Notes: a model not told the origin generated them from the sequence alone. Positions 23,207 through 30,517 are shown, numbered from the stretch's first letter. The stretch: 37,643 nucleotides of DNA from an uncultured bacterium (GCA_948469375.1 CAOKLO010000033.1:1-37643); one strand, 5' to 3'. A program made the numbers and translations.

Positions 23207-23563
23207 GCCCAGCCCCTCGGAGGCCCTCCGGGGGGTTACTTTCTCTCACGCGAGAGAAAGTAACCAAAGAGCGCGCATAAGGGCTCGGCCCCTATGTACC
23301 CCCTTTACGGGAGAGCCCTATACGGTGCTTTGGGTCGAATCGTTCAGGCGCGTGCGGTTTTCGATGCCGGCGCCTCCAGTTGTGCTGCCGACAGTGTCTA
23401 GTCACTGGGGTAAGGTAAGTCCATTGGCCTGCGCCTCAGTGTTGGACCGTTCGGTCTGGGGCTGTCGTCCGCTTTTTGCTTTCCCTCGCAGGATTAAAGA
23501 TGTCGCGGCGGAGCCGGGATGTATGAAAGTGCACCTTGCTGCAAAGTTTTCTTGGCAAAACTA
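23207..23563. other. Non-coding stretch of about 360 bp
   Basis: No credible gene is seen. Short frames here lack ribosome binding sites. It contains the strong stem-loop at 23234-23265 followed by AAAGAGCGCGC, and a long GC-rich part with no recognisable protein, tRNA or riboswitch signature. The base composition is more balanced than in the coding regions. It may be a degenerate repeat or an unrecognised RNA. Confidence 0.4.
23234..23265. repeat. Stem-loop repeat GGTTACTTTCTCTC/GAGAGAAAGTAACC
   Basis: Perfect 14-bp stem with loop ACGC, 28 bp after the DUF1643 stop. A related hairpin (TTCTTTTCTC/GAGAAAAGAG, also followed by CGC) lies at 24588-24610. There is no U tail, so it is more like a dispersed palindromic repeat than a terminator. 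Confidence 0.6.
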
Positions 23564-23592
23564 TTGACAAGTACACTTGGCGTTGCTATAAT
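23564..23592 (+). promoter_or_regulatory. Consensus promoter of the DUF6442-XRE operon
   Basis: TTGACA (23564-23569), 17-bp spacer, TATAAT (23587-23592): a perfect sigma-A consensus, so tight repression is likely. Confidence 0.9.
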
Positions 23593-23615
23593 AAAAATGC
23601 CAAGTAAACTTGGCA
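23568..23615. promoter_or_regulatory. Twin operators CAAGTnnACTTG
   Basis: CAAGTACACTTG at 23568-23579 overlaps the -35 box and spacer. CAAGTAAACTTG at 23601-23612 sits just after the start point, inside the 18-bp palindrome TGCCAAGTAAACTTGGCA (23598-23615). The centres are 33 bp apart, three helical turns. The likely ligand is the XRE protein of the operon. Confidence 0.75.
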
Positions 23616-23637
23616 TTTTGGTTTGGAGGTTCGACGC

Positions 23638-23964
23638 ATGGACAAAGAGGAAATTTTGAAGAAAAGCCGGGAAGAGAACAACGACCGCGACCTAGTGGAA
23701 CTGGAGGTCCTCCACAGGGCCAACAACATAGCCCTCAGTGTGGGCATGTTAATATGCGCTCTTATCAGCGTGCTCCACGCCAGTTTCCGGCACAGCGTGG
23801 ACTATGCTGTATGGACCGTTCAGTTTGGTATGATGGCCACCGTTATGCTGGTCAAGTACGCCAAGCTCAAAAAACGGCACGAGCTGCTGCTTGGACTGGC
23901 CTATCTTGTATTTAGCATGATGTTTTTCTTATTCTATCTGGGCCGTGTGCTGGGGGTTTTTTGA
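23638..23964 (+). CDS. DUF6442-type membrane protein
   Basis: A 108-aa membrane protein. A charged N-terminal helix (MDKEEILKKSREENNDRDLVELEV) is followed by two to three hydrophobic segments (about 31-47, 57-74 and 85-105). I recall this N-terminal pattern as DUF6442, commonly next to an XRE gene; this is from memory. ATG at 23638 follows TTGGAGGTTCGACGC. The stop overlaps the next start (TGATG), so translation is coupled with the XRE gene. A membrane sensor or signal partner of the regulator is the simplest idea, but there is no direct evidence for it. Confidence 0.85.
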   Translation: MDKEEILKKSREENNDRDLVELEVLHRANNIALSVGMLICALISVLHASFRHSVDYAVWTVQFGMMATVMLVKYAKLKKRHELLLGLAYLVFSMMFFLFYLGRVLGVF

Positions 23965-24170
23965 TGGACGAAAGCCTGATTCTGAAAAACCGCCTGAAAG
24001 AGGCCCGCACGGAAAAGGGTCTGTCCCAGGCGGCGCTGGCGGAGTTGGTGGGGGTATCCCGCAACACCATCAGCTCCATCGAAACGGGGCAGTTCAACCC
24101 CACCACCAAGCTGGCCCTGATCTTATGCGTGGCGCTGGACAAAAAATTTGAGGAACTATTTTATTTTTAA
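23964..24170 (+). CDS. XRE-family helix-turn-helix regulator (YgzD/YozG-like)
   Basis: A 68-aa minimal HTH_3 protein consisting of little more than the DNA-binding domain: LKNRLKEARTEKGLSQAALAELVGVSRNTISSIETGQFNPTTKL, then ILCVALDKKFEELFYF. The short form ending in a hydrophobic tail is typical of small Firmicute regulators. It is translationally coupled to the DUF6442 gene by the TGATG overlap. Its probable targets are the two CAAGTnnACTTG sites at the operon promoter. Confidence 0.93.
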   Translation: MDESLILKNRLKEARTEKGLSQAALAELVGVSRNTISSIETGQFNPTTKLALILCVALDKKFEELFYF

Positions 24171-24184
24171 GGAGGCTGCCGGTC

Positions 24185-24484
24185 ATGGAGAAAATGTACA
24201 TTGTAAGCCTGTGCTATCATGGGGGCCTGCTGGGCGGCGGGGTGGTGCTGGACGATGAGAGGATCACCTACGGCACCACAAAGCTCCAAGTGCCGACCCG
24301 CATCCGGAACCTCCAGCTCCCCTATTGCCGCATCAAGAGCGTGGAAAAAAGCAAGGCGCTCTTTCTCCCCACCGTGACCATTAAAATGCAGGACGGAATG
24401 GAGTGGAAGCTCCTGGTCTTTGGCCGGAACAGCTTCCTGACCAACCTGAAAACCGCCATGGACGCCTACGCCTCCGGCGAATAA
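24185..24484 (+). CDS. 99-aa protein of unknown function (possible PH/GRAM-like fold)
   Basis: Third gene of the operon, starting at ATG 24185 with TAAGGAGGCTGCCGGTC. No membrane helix is seen. Alternating beta-strand patterns (MYIVSLCYHGG, GVVLDDERITYGT, LPYCRIKSVEKSKALFLPTVTIKM, EWKLLVFGR) ending in a helix (NSFLTNLKTAMDAYAS) resemble a small PH/GRAM-like domain. I assign no function. Coupling with the XRE gene 14 bp upstream suggests the three genes form one unit. Confidence 0.7.
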   Translation: MEKMYIVSLCYHGGLLGGGVVLDDERITYGTTKLQVPTRIRNLQLPYCRIKSVEKSKALFLPTVTIKMQDGMEWKLLVFGRNSFLTNLKTAMDAYASGE

Positions 24485-24489
24485 ATGCA

Positions 24490-24526
24490 AACAGGACCAG
24501 CGGCAAACCACACCGCCGGTCCTGTT
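24490..24526 (+). terminator. Terminator of the DUF6442-XRE operon
   Basis: Stem AACAGGACC/GGTCCTGTT extended past one mismatch by GCGG/CCGC. The U tail is poor (CACAATC). Confidence 0.5.
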
Positions 24527-24549
24527 CACAATCAAAAGTTCTTTTTCGG

Positions 24550-24610
24550 TTCCTTTTTCTTTCAAGGAAAAGGAAGGCCTCTTTTGGTTCTTTTCTCTGC
24601 GAGAAAAGAG
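24550..24610. repeat. Two further stem-loops, psuG 3' side
   Basis: TTCCTTTTTCTT/AAGGAAAAGGAA (24550-24561 with 24564-24575) and TTCTTTTCTC/GAGAAAAGAG (24588-24597 with 24601-24610). The latter resembles the stem-loop at 23234-23265. On the minus strand they follow psuG and may also act as 3' stabilisers or terminators. Confidence 0.5.
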
Positions 24611-24617
24611 CGCTCGC

Positions 24618-25535
24618 TCACTTCGCCAGACACGCCGCAGTCTGCGCGGCGACCTTCGCGTTGTTGAACACCAGCTGGATATTGGAGTCCAGGCTATCGC
24701 CGCCGGTAAGTTCCTTGACCTTGGCCAGCAGGAAGGGGGTGGTCTCCTTCCCGTGGATGCCGTTGGCCTTCGCCTGGCTCAGCGCCTCGTCGATGGCCGC
24801 GTTGATGACCTCCAGGGCCATGGAATACTCTTCCGGGATGGGGTTGGTCACCAGCATTCCGCCCTCAAAGCCCAGCTCCAAGCTGGCGCGGAAGGCCGCC
24901 GCCAGCTCCTCGGGGGTGTCCACCTGGTAGTCCACGGAAAATCCGCTGTGGCGGGTGTAGAAGGCGGGCAGCTCCTTGGTGCCGTAGCCCAGCACGGGCA
25001 CGCCGTGGGTCTCCAGATATTCCAGCGTCAGCCCCAGGTCCAGGATGGACTTTGCCCCGGCGCACACCACCATGACGGGGGTGTGCGCCAGCTCCTCCAG
25101 GTCGGCGGAGATGTCCATGGTGGTTTCTGCGCCCCGGTGCACGCCGCCGATGCCGCCGGTGGCAAAGACCTTGATGCCCGCCATGTGGGCAATTATCATG
25201 GTGGTGGTTACGGTGGTGGCCCCGTCCTGACCCCGGGCGCACAGCATGGCCAGGTCCCGGCGGCTGGCTTTTGTGACGTTGGTTCCAGCCTTGCCCAGGT
25301 ATTCGATCTCCTCCTTGGTGCACCCAGCCTTGAGCCGCCCGCCGATGACGGCGATGGTGGCAGGGACCGCGCCGTTCTCCCGAATGATGTTTTCCACAGC
25401 CAAGGCGGTCTCCACATTTTGCGGGTAGGGCATACCGTGGGAGATAATGGTGGACTCCAGTGCCACCACCGGTCTGCCATTGGTAAGAGCCTCGGCCACC
25501 TCAGGGGATACATCCAAATATTTGTTGAACATCAT
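24618..25535 (-). CDS. psuG: Pseudouridine-5'-phosphate glycosidase
   Basis: A 305-aa PsuG/YeiN/IndA-family enzyme, which splits pseudouridine 5'-phosphate reversibly into uracil and ribose-5-phosphate. Family motifs are VALESTIISHGMPYPQN (E27), ATIAVIGGRLKAG, KASRRDL, TTTMIIAHMAGIKVFATGGIGGVHRGAE and CAGAKSILDLGLTLEYLET, with K162 in the position of the Schiff-base lysine. The length is normal. The start is ATG 25535 or the adjacent ATG 25532, after GGAGGGTTTTATC. It is downstream of the kinase and the 20-aa ORF in one operon, so the pair completes pseudouridine breakdown. Confidence 0.95.
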   Translation of the reverse strand: MMFNKYLDVSPEVAEALTNGRPVVALESTIISHGMPYPQNVETALAVENIIRENGAVPATIAVIGGRLKAGCTKEEIEYLGKAGTNVTKASRRDLAMLCARGQDGATTVTTTMIIAHMAGIKVFATGGIGGVHRGAETTMDISADLEELAHTPVMVVCAGAKSILDLGLTLEYLETHGVPVLGYGTKELPAFYTRHSGFSVDYQVDTPEELAAAFRASLELGFEGGMLVTNPIPEEYSMALEVINAAIDEALSQAKANGIHGKETTPFLLAKVKELTGGDSLDSNIQLVFNNAKVAAQTAACLAK

Positions 25536-25566
25536 GATAAAACCCTCCATATAGATAAAAATTAAA

Positions 25567-25629
25567 TCAGTGCTTATCTCCGGTAAAAAGGCCCGCGATC
25601 CCAAACAACATTATCTTGATGCCTTTCAT
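25567..25629 (-). CDS. 20-aa hydrophobic ORF coupled to psuK
   Basis: ATG at 25627-25629 overlaps the psuK TGA, with GAGGTGAGGAC just upstream. It encodes MKGIKIMLFGIAGLFTG followed by DKH and a stop. The N-terminus is one amphipathic or transmembrane helix; I recall small Firmicute proteins beginning MKGIKIMLFGIA, here perhaps truncated. It lies between the kinase and glycosidase genes. Function unknown. Confidence 0.5.
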   Translation of the reverse strand: MKGIKIMLFGIAGLFTGDKH

Positions 25630-26714
25630 GTCCTCACCTCTCTCATCCGCTCCGCCAGCGTCTCTGCGTTCATCGCGCCGTTGATGGTCTCTCCGCTCTC
25701 CATGGCGAGGGCCGCAGCGGCGGAGCCCGCCAGGGCGGTTTCCTCCAGGGCGGTACCCTCCAGATAAGCCCAGGCTAGGGCCGCCATAAAGGCGTCCCCG
25801 CAGCCGGTGGTGTTCACCATGCGCCCCTTCGCGCAGGGCAGGCGCACCCGGCCGCTGTGGTCGGCGGCAAGGACTCCGTCCCCGCCCAGAGAAATGAACA
25901 CCCGGCGCAATCCCGTTTCCAGCAGCGCGTCAGCGGCGTGGTTCAAGCTGTCCTCGTCGGTGATAGCCACTCCGGACAGCAGCTCCGCCTCAATGCGGTT
26001 GGGCTTGAGGGTGTGGAGCCTTCCCAATACAGGCCGCAATCGCTCCGCCTTGGCTGTGGATACCGGGTCGGCAAAAATGGGAGGCTTGATATGCTGGGCC
26101 AGCCATTGGATTGCCTCGGCGGGGATGTTGGCATCCACAACGACCAACTGGGCGTTTTGCAGGAGCTGGACCCTTGAGGTCAGATAGGCCGGGGTGATAT
26201 GGCGGTAGATGTCCATGTCGGACAGGGCCAGGGCCATTTCCCCCCGCTCGTCGGCGATAAACAGATAGGTGGAGGTGCGCTCCCCCGGGATTTGCAGGGC
26301 CCGGCTTACGTCGATGCCAAGCGACCCGCAGGAGGCCGCGATGCGCTGGGCATGGCTGTCGTCTCCAAAGGCGGTGAGCAGCCGCACATCCAGGCCCAGC
26401 AGGGCCATATTGTGGGCGATGTTCCGCCCCACGCCGCCCAGGCTCATGCGCACCACGCCGGGGTTAGAGTCGGCGGCAATCAGCGGCGCAGTGGACACGC
26501 CGCCGATATCCATATTCACGCCCCCCACCACCACGGCGTAGGGCGCGGTGGACACGATATAGCCCTTTCCGGCGATGTGCCCCTTTTTCATCAGGTTGGA
26601 AATGTGCACCGCCACCGACGACCGGGCGATGCCCGCCTTGTCCGCCAGCTCCTGCTGGGAGATCAAGGGGTTTTCCTCGATCCATCGGAGGAGCTGGCGT
26701 TCCCGCTGGGTCAT
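25626..26714 (-). CDS. psuK: PfkB-family pseudouridine kinase with N-terminal winged helix
   Basis: A 362-aa fusion. Residues 1-55 form a winged helix (QRERQLLRWIEENPLISQQELADKAGIARSSVAVHISNL); residues 58-362 form a ribokinase/PfkB domain, with VVVGGVNMDI, the sugar-binding SLGGVGRNIAHNMALLG, TLKPNRIEAELL, and NTTGCGDAFM carrying catalytic D307. It should phosphorylate pseudouridine for PsuG. The HTH suggests that it also regulates transcription, probably of this operon. ATG at 26714 follows TTAGGGGTGATAGCC; GTG at 26723 is less likely. The substrate assignment rests on the psuG neighbour. Confidence 0.9.
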   Translation of the reverse strand: MTQRERQLLRWIEENPLISQQELADKAGIARSSVAVHISNLMKKGHIAGKGYIVSTAPYAVVVGGVNMDIGGVSTAPLIAADSNPGVVRMSLGGVGRNIAHNMALLGLDVRLLTAFGDDSHAQRIAASCGSLGIDVSRALQIPGERTSTYLFIADERGEMALALSDMDIYRHITPAYLTSRVQLLQNAQLVVVDANIPAEAIQWLAQHIKPPIFADPVSTAKAERLRPVLGRLHTLKPNRIEAELLSGVAITDEDSLNHAADALLETGLRRVFISLGGDGVLAADHSGRVRLPCAKGRMVNTTGCGDAFMAALAWAYLEGTALEETALAGSAAAALAMESGETINGAMNAETLAERMREVRT

Positions 26715-26745
26715 GGCTATCACCCCTAAACTTTATTATTTTTAT

Positions 26746-26759
26746 TAAGCATATGCTTA
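26746..26759. promoter_or_regulatory. Palindrome TAAGCATATGCTTA over the psuK -10 box
   Basis: Perfect 14-bp palindrome overlapping the psuK -10 hexamer. Candidate operator for the HTH domain of the kinase itself. Confidence 0.5.
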
Positions 26760-26776
26760 TTTCGTGTCGTTGTCAA
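26748..26776 (-). promoter_or_regulatory. Promoter of the psu operon
   Basis: Minus strand TTGACA (26771-26776), 17-bp spacer, TATGCT (26748-26753). Confidence 0.75.
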
Positions 26777-26798
26777 GAGCTTTCCCTCATTTTGTGCC

Positions 26799-26832
26799 AA
26801 AAATGCCCGCCGGAGAAACGGCGGGCATTTTT
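26799..26832 (-). terminator. Terminator of the DUF2089 operon
   Basis: Stem AAAAATGCCCGCCG/CGGCGGGCATTTTT, loop GAGAAA, just past the stop of the 123-aa membrane protein. Confidence 0.9.
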
Positions 26833-26837
26833 TCCCG

Positions 26838-27209
26838 TTATAAATCTTGAATGCGGCTCTTTTTCAATTGCTGTACAGTTTTCCAGCGCTTACACAGGCG
26901 GCACAGGCCATAGACCGCCAACAGCAGCAGCGTGGGGACGTTTTCCACCAGCACAGCCATGCACAGCTCCCCGCCCATGGCGGATACCGAGGAGTAAGCG
27001 CTCACCTGAATCATCCAGACGATCAGCTTGACCACCGACCGTAGCAGCATCAGCCCAGGCAGCACCAGCCCCAGCCGTCCGTCCTTTTTTACGCCTAAAA
27101 ATATCTCCAGCGCAATGGCTGCGGCCATCAGAGCCAGAATGATAAAAATGTCCTGCCCCTCCACAATAATCAGCGCCGTGCCCTCCTCAAAGTGAAACCC
27201 GGTATTCAT
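26838..27209 (-). CDS. 123-aa membrane protein paired with DUF2089 regulator
   Basis: Three hydrophobic segments (about 20-40, 47-70 and 82-103) and a basic C-terminal tail (KRWKTVQQLKKSRIQDL). No family is recognised. ATG at 27209 follows GGAGGAGTGACAG and lies 3 bp beyond the stop of the DUF2089 gene, so the two form an operon. DUF2089-type regulators often precede small membrane proteins, so a sensing or effector role is possible but unproven. Confidence 0.75.
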   Translation of the reverse strand: MNTGFHFEEGTALIIVEGQDIFIILALMAAAIALEIFLGVKKDGRLGLVLPGLMLLRSVVKLIVWMIQVSAYSSVSAMGGELCMAVLVENVPTLLLLAVYGLCRLCKRWKTVQQLKKSRIQDL

Positions 27210-27212
27210 CTG

Positions 27213-27503
27213 TCACTCCTCCTTCGTCTTTCGGTATTCGCTGAGCAGCAGCTTGGCCGTGCCGAAGTCCAGCTTGTCGTCCATGGCCAGCCGCTTCACC
27301 AGCGCCACATAGGGGTCGGCCTCCTCCGTCTCCGCTAGCCGTATTTTCTGAATCAAGCGGTCCAGCCGTAGCCGCATGGTGGGGTAGCTGACCCCATACA
27401 GCCCCGCCATCTCCTTCAATGACCCGGAGGCCAACACGAACTTCTTGATAAACGCCGCGTCTTCATCCTCCAGGTTGGCCATCCAGCTGGGAATGGTGTC
27501 CAT
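27213..27503 (-). CDS. DUF2089 family protein (HTH-like)
   Basis: A 96-aa protein. The first half reads as a sigma-70 region 4-like helix-turn-helix (WMANLEDEDAAFIKKFVLASGSLKEMAGLYGVSYPTMRLRLDRLIQKI), a pattern I associate with DUF2089. No zinc ribbon precedes it, so it is the short form. ATG at 27503 follows AAAGGAGGAGGTGGCT, which favours it over the in-frame start at 27509. First gene of a two-gene operon with the membrane protein at 26838-27209. Confidence 0.85.
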   Translation of the reverse strand: MDTIPSWMANLEDEDAAFIKKFVLASGSLKEMAGLYGVSYPTMRLRLDRLIQKIRLAETEEADPYVALVKRLAMDDKLDFGTAKLLLSEYRKTKEE

Positions 27504-27529
27504 AGCCACCTCCTCCTTTCACAAAATTT

Positions 27530-27558
27530 ATTTTATACTTAAATTTTATTAAAGTCAA
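27530..27558 (-). promoter_or_regulatory. Promoter of the DUF2089 operon
   Basis: Minus strand TTGACT (27553-27558), 17-bp spacer, TAAAAT (27530-27535), in an AT-rich stretch. Confidence 0.65.
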
Positions 27559-27576
27559 GATTTATTTTTGTTTTTA

Positions 27577-27615
27577 CAAAACAAAACAAGCCGCCCCGCG
27601 TCAGCGGGGCGGCTT
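27577..27615 (-). terminator. Terminator of the ABC transporter operon
   Basis: Stem AAGCCGCCCCGC/GCGGGGCGGCTT, loop GTCA, with minus-strand tail GTTTTGTTTTG. Confidence 0.9.
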
Positions 27616-27637
27616 TGAAACGCTCAGCCCAGATAGT

Positions 27638-28432
27638 TCAGCTCAGCAGCAGCTTGTCATCCGCCTCGTCGGACCCGGTAGCCTGTCCAAACTTGGCCAG
27701 CAGGTCCTCCACGGTGAGCTTTTTCTTCTCCTCTCCGGAGATGTCCAGGACGATGTTTCCCTCATACATCATGATGAGCCGGTTGCCGTGCACAATGGCG
27801 TCCTTCATGTTGTGGGTAATCATCAGCGTGGTGAGGTGGTCCTTCTGCACAATGCGCTCGGTGGCGTCCAGTACCTTGGCCGCCGTCTTAGGGTCCAGAG
27901 CGGCGGTATGCTCGTCCAGCAGCAGCAGCTGGGGCTTCTGCAGGGTGGCCATCAGCAGCGTCAGCGCCTGGCGCTGTCCGCCGGACAGCAGACCCACCTT
28001 GGAGGTCAGCCGGTCCTCCAGGCCCAGGTCCAAAATCTTGAGCATTTCCCGGTAGTGGTCCCGCTCGTCCCGGGTGATACCGGGGCGCAGGGTGCGGCGC
28101 TTCCCCCGGCGGGCGGCCAAAGCCATATTTTCCTCGATCTGCATGGTGGCGGCGGTGCCCATCATGGGGTCCTGAAACACCCGGCCGATATATTTGGCCC
28201 GTTTGTGCTCCGGCAGACGGGTCACGTCCACCCCGCCGATGGAGACAACACCCTCGTCCACCGGCCACACGCCCGCCACCGCGTTGAGCAGGGTGGACTT
28301 GCCCGCGCCGTTGCCGCCGATGACGGTGACGAAGTCCCCGTCGTTCAGGGTGAGGGACAGCCCCCGCAGGGCGGTCTTTTCGTTCACCGTGCCCGGGTTG
28401 AAGGTCTTGTAAATGTTCTTCACATCAAGCAT
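27638..28432 (-). CDS. ABC transporter ATP-binding protein (TrpZ-like)
   Basis: A 264-aa ATPase subunit. Walker A GGNGAGKST is at 39-47, the Q-loop near residue 87 (VFQDP), the signature LSGGQ at 149-153, Walker B LLLLDE with D173-E174, and H-loop ITHNM near 207. It couples ATP hydrolysis to import with the permease and lipoprotein encoded upstream. ATG at 28432 is preferred to 28441 because AAGGAGG is correctly spaced only from the former; its start overlaps the permease stop by 8 bp. Last gene of the operon. Confidence 0.93.
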   Translation of the reverse strand: MLDVKNIYKTFNPGTVNEKTALRGLSLTLNDGDFVTVIGGNGAGKSTLLNAVAGVWPVDEGVVSIGGVDVTRLPEHKRAKYIGRVFQDPMMGTAATMQIEENMALAARRGKRRTLRPGITRDERDHYREMLKILDLGLEDRLTSKVGLLSGGQRQALTLLMATLQKPQLLLLDEHTAALDPKTAAKVLDATERIVQKDHLTTLMITHNMKDAIVHGNRLIMMYEGNIVLDISGEEKKKLTVEDLLAKFGQATGSDEADDKLLLS

Positions 28433-29381
28433 GGGCGCCATCCTCCTTTTTCGCGGGTTTGACGGCCTTGGAGAAGTATTTTGCTTTCCAGTAAGGCACA
28501 GCCAGGAAAATGGCCACGATGACGGCGGAAATCAGCTTCAGGTAGTTGGTGTTGATATTGCTGAGGCTCACCACCGCCTGGATGACGATATAATAGACAA
28601 TAGCGCCGATGGACACCGCCAGCAGCTTCAGCGCGAAGTTGCGGAACAGCCTAGAGAACAGCACTTCGCCGATGATGACGGCGGCCAGGCCGATGACGAT
28701 GGCCCCCTTGCCCATGCTGGTGTCTGCAAAGCTCTGGTACTGGCTGAGCAGAGCCCCGGACAGGGCCACCAGGGCGTTGGAGATCATCAGGCCGATGACC
28801 TTGCCCACATCGGTGTTGATCCCTTGGGCCCGGGCCATGTTGGGGTTGGCTCCGGTGGCCCGGAGAGAGGCCCCCAGCTCGGTGCCGAAGAACCAGTACA
28901 GCACGGCGATCACCGCCAGGGTGAACAGTCCCACCACCAGGATGGGATGCCGCCACACCGGGGTGTTCCCCTTGGCCACCTCCTGGACAAAGCGGGAGGA
29001 GATCAGCATCCGCTCCAGGTTGTCCTTGAGGTTGATGGCCACGTTGGCCTTCATGCCCATGATGGCCAGATTGATGGACCACAGCCCCAGCTGGGTGAGA
29101 ATGCCAGCCAGGATGGCGGGGATGCCGCACAGAGTGTGCAGCAGTCCTGTGACCAGTCCCGCCAGCACTCCCGCCAGCAGCGCCGCCAGCAGGGCGGCCC
29201 AAATGCTGGCTCCGGAGCCGAACAGCATCACAAAGACGGCGCCTCCGGTGCAGAAGGAACCGTCCACCGTCAGGTCCGCGATGTCCAATATTTTATAGGT
29301 GATATATACGCCGATGGCCATGATGCCCCAGATGAGGCCCTGGGACACCGCCCCCGGCAGGGCGCTGAGAAAGCCTGTCAT
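28425..29381 (-). CDS. ABC transporter permease (BPD_transp_2 / TrpY-like)
   Basis: A 318-aa integral membrane permease of the branched-chain amino acid/BPD_transp_2 type. There are eight to nine hydrophobic segments, and the typical YKILDIADLTVDGSFCTGGAV near the N-terminus and ASLRATGANPNMARAQGI, the cytoplasmic coupling loop. This loop pattern and the partner lipoprotein are those of ABC_sub_bind-associated importers (TrpXYZ in streptococci). Substrate not proven. ATG at 29381 follows GGAGGATCATCCATC. The preceding gene is separated by an 86-bp gap holding a strong hairpin. Confidence 0.93.
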   Translation of the reverse strand: MTGFLSALPGAVSQGLIWGIMAIGVYITYKILDIADLTVDGSFCTGGAVFVMLFGSGASIWAALLAALLAGVLAGLVTGLLHTLCGIPAILAGILTQLGLWSINLAIMGMKANVAINLKDNLERMLISSRFVQEVAKGNTPVWRHPILVVGLFTLAVIAVLYWFFGTELGASLRATGANPNMARAQGINTDVGKVIGLMISNALVALSGALLSQYQSFADTSMGKGAIVIGLAAVIIGEVLFSRLFRNFALKLLAVSIGAIVYYIVIQAVVSLSNINTNYLKLISAVIVAIFLAVPYWKAKYFSKAVKPAKKEDGAHA

Positions 29382-29417
29382 GATGGATGATCCTCCCTGA
29401 TTTTAATAGGGTGCGGG

Positions 29418-29454
29418 AAAACGGCGGGATGGGGGAAGCCCGTCCCGCCGTTTT
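29418..29454 (-). terminator. Intercistronic hairpin within the ABC operon
   Basis: A 16-bp stem (one G-U pair) between AAAACGGCGGGATGGG and CCCGTCCCGCCGTTTT, followed on the minus strand by CCCGCACCC after its own TTTT. It lies between the lipoprotein gene and the permease gene, where partial termination or 3'-end protection would give excess binding protein. Confidence 0.65.
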
Positions 29455-29467
29455 CAGATGTGCTCGT

Positions 29468-30517
29468 TCAGCCCACGGCCTCGTAGCCGTCGGGCACGGT
29501 GATATTCAGGGCCTCGCACATATCGGGGTTGTATTTCTTCACGAACTCGGGAGCATACTGGATGGGCATTTCAGACACGTCGGCCTCGCCCTTCAGAATC
29601 TGGGCGGCCATCTCGCCGGTCTTGTAGCCGATGTCGTAATAGCTGATGGACAAAGTGGCCACGCCGCAGCCCTTGCAGATGTTTTCCTCCCCGCAGAATA
29701 CGGGGATGTTGCCGTGGCAGATGTTGTCAATGATGCCGGTGCTGGAGGCGGCGGAGTTGTCGGTGGGGATATACAGCACGTCGCTGCTGTCCGCGGCGGC
29801 CTGGCACACGGCGGCGATATCGTTGGAGTCGGAGAAGGCATACTGCTTGCAGGTGTAGCCCAGCTCCTCCAGATAGCCCTGGACGGTGTCCACCTGATAC
29901 TGGCTGTTGTCCTCGTTGGAGCAGTAGAGCAGGCCGATGTTCTTGGCGTCGGGATACCAGTCCTTGATCATCTGGGCCTGCTGGTCCAGAGGGGCCAGGT
30001 CGGAGGTGCCGGACACATTGGTGCCCAAGGTGCCGGAGAAGTCCTTGATGCCGAAGGCCACGCCGTACTCGGTGACGGAGGTGCCCAGGATCGGAATGTC
30101 ACCTGTCGCGGCGGCGGCGGCCTGAAGCGCCGGAGTGGCGTTGGCCATGATCAGATCCACGCCCCGGGCTACAAAATCATTGGCAATAGTGGAGCACACG
30201 GCGGGGTCCTCGGCGGCGTTCTGATACACAAACTCCACCTGGCCGGGCATCAGCTCGTTCAGCGCGTCCTGAAAGCCCTTGGTGGCGGCGTCCAGCGCGT
30301 CGTGGGTGACGTACTGGGAAATGCCTACGGTGAACTTGACCTCGCCGCCGGGCTCGGTGCCATCCCCGCCGGGGGCGGAGCTGGGCTCGGTGCTCTCAGT
30401 GGGCTGGGATTCGACGGGAGCGCTGCTCTCCGCGCCGGGGTTGTCGGAACAGGCGGCCAGAGATAGGGCCAGGGCAAGCGCCAGAAGCAGCGCCGGCAGT
30501 TTTGCAGTCTTTTTCAT
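29468..30517 (-). CDS. ABC transporter substrate-binding lipoprotein (ABC_sub_bind / TrpX-like)
   Basis: A 349-aa lipoprotein. The signal peptide MKKTAKLPALLLALALALSLAAC places the lipidated Cys at 23, followed by a Ser/Pro/Glu-rich linker (about 24-55). The periplasmic-binding-protein fold has VGISQYVTHDALDAATKGFQDAL, DLIMANATPALQAAA, ILGTSVTEYGVAFG, IGLLYCSNEDNSQYQ and VLYIPTDNSAASS, all typical of PF04392. The streptococcal TrpX relatives bind tryptophan or related aromatic compounds; the ligand here is unknown. ATG at 30517 follows GGAGGAAGACAAT. First gene of the operon. Confidence 0.93.
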   Translation of the reverse strand: MKKTAKLPALLLALALALSLAACSDNPGAESSAPVESQPTESTEPSSAPGGDGTEPGGEVKFTVGISQYVTHDALDAATKGFQDALNELMPGQVEFVYQNAAEDPAVCSTIANDFVARGVDLIMANATPALQAAAAATGDIPILGTSVTEYGVAFGIKDFSGTLGTNVSGTSDLAPLDQQAQMIKDWYPDAKNIGLLYCSNEDNSQYQVDTVQGYLEELGYTCKQYAFSDSNDIAAVCQAAADSSDVLYIPTDNSAASSTGIIDNICHGNIPVFCGEENICKGCGVATLSISYYDIGYKTGEMAAQILKGEADVSEMPIQYAPEFVKKYNPDMCEALNITVPDGYEAVG

